A stretch of DNA of 6,168 bases, taken from positions 1-6,168 of the forward strand of contig JAGVJW010000114.1 in assembly GCA_020050895.1 (NCBI GenBank), written 5' to 3'. Below the pieces are notes generated by a model that did no database searches, was not told the DNA's origin, and saw only the letters and a program-made list of their open reading frames with translations. This DNA comes from a bacterium (GTDB taxonomy: Bacteria; Bacteroidota; Ignavibacteria; Kapaibacteriales; Kapaibacteriaceae). The position numbers and the translations under genes were made by a program. Within the stretch, counting starts at the first letter, position 1. Each line of letters begins with the position of its first letter. Below are positions 4,901-6,168 of this stretch, piece after piece.

Positions 4901-6168
4901 ACAGACATTCGTTGGAGCAATCCAGCCGATCCGGATAACGCCAGATTTACTTTTGGAACGTTACCAACTGCTGCTAATCCGTGGAGAATAGGTACTGAAG
5001 CTGGTGCTCAGGAGCAACTTCGTGTGACCTTTACACCAGATAGGGCAGGCACATTCGAAGCGAAGTATGATATTATTACCGAACCCGCCGATATGACTGA
5101 TGGTGCGGCTCCCTATGTAGCAACCTATACACTGAAGGCTGTTGTTGCAGGTGGTGATTTCAGTGTTACCAACGCCAATGTCGAACAGTATGTGTTCCTG
5201 CCTAAGGACATGTTCATTACTGTAAAACACGATGATGCGGCAACTAAGCGATTTACCATCGGCTTGCCCACCGGTAGCGATGGCCCACGGTTTACTGTTG
5301 TTGATCCCTCGACAGGATACATCGATGTTCCTCCAGGACAGTCGGGTATCGTTCGCATAGAGTTTTATCCGGACTATGTTACCAAGATGAAGCCCGGACA
5401 AACACAACAGTGGCTCAATGCCAAGGGTGGTCCAGTTGGTATATCATACAGAGGTGCTTCGTTCCAGTCTCAGATTGTGTTTACAGATGAATCCAATGGT
5501 AAAACGCAGACCGCACAACTGACGGGAGATGGTATTTACCTCGAAACCACGGATATGATTAGAAGTGATTACACCGTTAAGGTCGGTGAATCCGTCATCG
5601 TTGATGTTCAATTGTCGCCAGATCCGGAATCGGTTAATCAACCACGTCTTGATGAAATGAGAGTTCGCATTGCATACGATGGCAAGCTGATTCGGCCGTA
5701 TACTGACCTTGCGGGCACCAGTCCAATTATTCTCGATGGTACACTGATGCAAGGGTGGAATATCAAGAGCTTCACACAGGCAGGCATTAACGGGTTTGAA
5801 GTTGACTTTGAGGCAGGCCCTGGAGGTCTACCACTTGTGGATGATCCAAGCAAGCCTCTTTTCCGCGTGAAGTTCGATGCGTTTCTAAACACTAGCTCGA
5901 ATCCCTCAGCGAGATTCGAAAGTCCTCTCACACCAACTCTGTATTGGGTTGACGTGAACGAGAACGGTGACGAGAAACGATACACGATCTTCCGTGATCT
6001 TCCAGGAAAGGTTGCTGTTACTCTTGATTGTGCTGGTCAGTTGCGACTTGTCAGCCTCAGTGCAGCTCGTTTCTCAGTGAAACCAATTTCTCCGAACCCG
6101 GTTAGTGGAACTGCTGTCATCAACTACTCAATAGGACTTGATGGTAATACTTCGATAGTTCTCATGAA
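1829..6168 (+). CDS. Giant secreted multidomain surface protein (IgGFc-binding-like / ASH repeats / T9SS tail), 3' end missing
   Basis: One frame of 1446 complete codons is open to the right edge; I checked it line by line and found no stop. Order of parts: signal peptide 1-27 (Arg2 and Arg9, hydrophobic 11-24, cleavage after A-D-A before Gln28); IgGFc-binding-like region about 38-530; a segment with Cys537, Cys549 and Cys565; about five ASH-like beta-sandwich domains from 632 to 1236; a cohesin-like domain about 1238-1401; and the start of a T9SS-type sorting domain from about 1406. It is likely exported by Sec, then T9SS, and surface-attached or released. A structural or adhesive role is inferred; no catalytic motif was seen. 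Cysteines are few (537, 549, 565, 716, 1401), usual for an exported protein. It is a separate unit from the PAP2 gene, 251 bp downstream and behind a terminator-like hairpin. Coding is certain, architecture probable, function unknown. Confidence 0.93.
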   Translation, partial: MRVVPQLLRSFAVALIAFAAGLGIADAQVTETRGTMSLTEGRRYMVAFPQVWASLNEKPNNPAMMLYISSKFKAKITVQTPAAIARFRINRNYEVLPNQILQVPIAESYMSTESESREGFGISVTSDKPISVFTYQSWLGNGELARHLPTEAWGKNYYTMNFYQDRYGIGTFKYRPSQILIIAEKDNTSVTYTPTFDTEGGRETPSVPKGSSQTITMERGETFLIKAKINEALNKEFTTDLSGTLIRASKNIGVVSGHTKVAIMRYPDALPPSGGYAAEAHFIRNNVHDAMLPMEMAGKSFVTVPAMYTATRTTGRASMADGIDDDKGDVIRVIALENNTVVRAMRSNGDGMLNKWTINRGETRLETSVDVAVYWESDKPILMGQYGKSFGKVIPYGQNVEKPALDKNGEAVQGYPTIEGGMPMLEYVPSTDRWVNYGTFKAPEGMDNFFNITFKESEIGKIKVDGKSLMSGFGGSMRQLQGTPYSYIRTPIGQGDHVVESTDENVKWMAWTYGSLDGLKQGRAYGTPISIDLAIPCPDSLVVTEQIVCGDVTGIGKIVPENIPCGSIFAVYAEELTNYELVVDENFSSGDQKVNFWVNVLDKSQDAKATVRVVTRSGKFVEKVYTYEADKISFDPASINFGISPFNTPVTREFTITNRLTTRAVTVKELKAKYFPNVFTSFVPASFTIPPGGSQKVTVTAIIQDAREKIDTVIAVLSCYEQNTVELIIRGQEPVIYVGDQTWVNVPVSAGGQEKDVVIQNGSDVDLIITGYDQSLLPLTNDGVANFYNPVNLDKMPITLKGGEKYVFKVTYNPQGDAVNQHRLDVPFYSNAVRVDSIATLIGNGVSINLAAVAEPWNVRVLDNIQSNQGITQYPQSVRFYNYGSQPVEFNQPTIRGTDASAFRIVNIGDVGTFPIQLAGGGPNESRYITVAFVPTELPNRAAERNNYEAELVFTTNSTESPEVAIKLSAVAWQPQVKGADYDFGSFQTGAAPVLTTIPITNENYNNVSNPTSGDTRGTRNVVLTDIRWSNPADPDNARFTFGTLPTAANPWRIGTEAGAQEQLRVTFTPDRAGTFEAKYDIITEPADMTDGAAPYVATYTLKAVVAGGDFSVTNANVEQYVFLPKDMFITVKHDDAATKRFTIGLPTGSDGPRFTVVDPSTGYIDVPPGQSGIVRIEFYPDYVTKMKPGQTQQWLNAKGGPVGISYRGASFQSQIVFTDESNGKTQTAQLTGDGIYLETTDMIRSDYTVKVGESVIVDVQLSPDPESVNQPRLDEMRVRIAYDGKLIRPYTDLAGTSPIILDGTLMQGWNIKSFTQAGINGFEVDFEAGPGGLPLVDDPSKPLFRVKFDAFLNTSSNPSARFESPLTPTLYWVDVNENGDEKRYTIFRDLPGKVAVTLDCAGQLRLVSLSAARFSVKPISPNPVSGTAVINYSIGLDGNTSIVLM
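1940..3418 (+). other. IgGFc-binding-like N-terminal region
   Basis: Residues about 38-530. It resembles the bacterial 'IgGFc-binding protein N-terminal' family: GRRYMVAFPQ at 41-50 (GxxFxVAFP type), LSGTLIRASKNIGVVSGH at about 241-258, a central block with GKSFVTVPA at 299-307, DVIRVIALENNTVV at 330-343, SDKPILMGQYGKS at 377-389, and a final GDHVVES / TYGSLDG / YGTP stretch at about 496-528. In animals related sequence gave the family its name. In bacteria the name does not show that IgG is bound, and these proteins are generally taken to be adhesive or structural. The family call is from remembered motif patterns, not a search. Confidence 0.72.
3722..5536 (+). other. Array of about five ASH-like ('choice-of-anchor D' type) beta-sandwich domains
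   Basis: Residues about 632-731, 733-846, 855-976, 977-1108 and 1110-1236. The first is the clearest: ISFDPASINFG, then an REFTITN strand, IPPGGSQKVTVT and a closing VELIIRG, the usual 'hFG ... hxhxN ... hxPGxxxxhxhxF.P ... L.G.' rhythm. Later copies repeat the IxVxFxP strand (VTYNP about 818, VAFVP about 931, VTFTP about 1067, IEFYP about 1177) and the final L-x-G/A-x-G/A strand. Such domains act as extended spacers or protein-binding modules. Copies 4 and 5 are divergent and their borders approximate. Confidence 0.62.
5540..6031 (+). other. Cohesin-like beta domain
   Basis: Residues about 1238-1401. SDYTVKVGESVIVDVQLSP followed by LDEMRVRIAYDGKLIRP resembles the opening of cohesin-type domains (VKVGDTVxVxVxLxx ... 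l.g...l.YDp..L). A PLFRVKFDAFL strand near 1342-1352 fits the later hydrophobic strand. In FCB-group T9SS cargo such domains often sit just before the sorting tail. No dockerin is visible, so cellulosome-type pairing is not implied. Confidence 0.5.
6044..6168 (+). other. Start of a T9SS type A-like C-terminal sorting domain, truncated by the window edge
   Basis: Residues about 1406-1446. After LRLVSLSAARFSV comes KPISPNPVSG (PNP at 1422-1424), then a TAVINYSIGLD strand and NTSIVLM. The pattern 'xxxPNPxxGxxxIxYxh....xhxhxhxN' is the usual beginning of the type A sorting domain that takes Sec-exported proteins through the type IX secretion system. About 40-50 more residues would be expected to the right. 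Confidence 0.72.

Noticed and set aside
4961..5407. 148-codon minus-strand frame, and similar ones at 2653-2991, 2726-3022, 4073-4294, 5444-5752 and 5638-5985
   Set aside because: All lie wholly inside the continuous 1446-codon + strand frame, whose translation shows clear beta-domain patterns; these are shadows.

Overview
The window reads as chromosomal sequence from a Gram-negative bacterium of the Bacteroidota/Chlorobi (FCB) group. My best guess, from the style of the large surface protein, is a Kapabacteria- or Ignavibacteria-like lineage. The grounds are: a very long secreted protein with an IgGFc-binding-like N-terminal region, a series of ASH-like ('choice-of-anchor D' type) beta domains and the start of what looks like a type IX secretion (T9SS) C-terminal sorting domain; moderate GC content; and a possible Bacteroidota-type promoter. 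All genes lie on the + strand. The phylum is inferred; no rRNA is present to settle it.

Layout. 1-615 is the 3' part of rsmA (ksgA), the 16S rRNA adenine dimethyltransferase, cut by the left edge. It overlaps by 4 nt (ATGA) a 321-residue polytopic membrane protein of the PAP2/Aur1-like phosphatase superfamily (612-1577), so the two are probably co-transcribed and translationally coupled. A 251-bp intergenic region (1578-1828) follows. It holds two related small inverted repeats 100 bp apart, a weak Bacteroidota-type promoter candidate, an 11-bp imperfect hairpin, and a Rho-independent terminator-like hairpin with a T8 tract. The last two share sequence and cannot form together.

From 1829 to the right edge runs one uninterrupted reading frame of at least 1446 codons. 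It was read codon by codon and has no stop. It has a good ribosome binding site, a signal peptide, an IgGFc-binding-like region of about 490 residues, a short three-cysteine segment, about five ASH-like beta-sandwich domains, a cohesin-like domain and the beginning of a T9SS tail, cut by the right edge. It is probably exported across the inner membrane by Sec and across the outer membrane by T9SS, then attached to the surface or released. No partner or ligand can be named.

How the genes relate. rsmA and the PAP2 gene form a housekeeping/lipid-phosphate pair. The giant surface protein is a separate unit behind the terminator. The observation most worth checking is the overlapping hairpin pair at 1694-1760, which could be either a simple terminator for the upstream operon or an attenuator in the leader of the giant gene. 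I saw no mobile element, CRISPR array, tRNA, rRNA or defence system.
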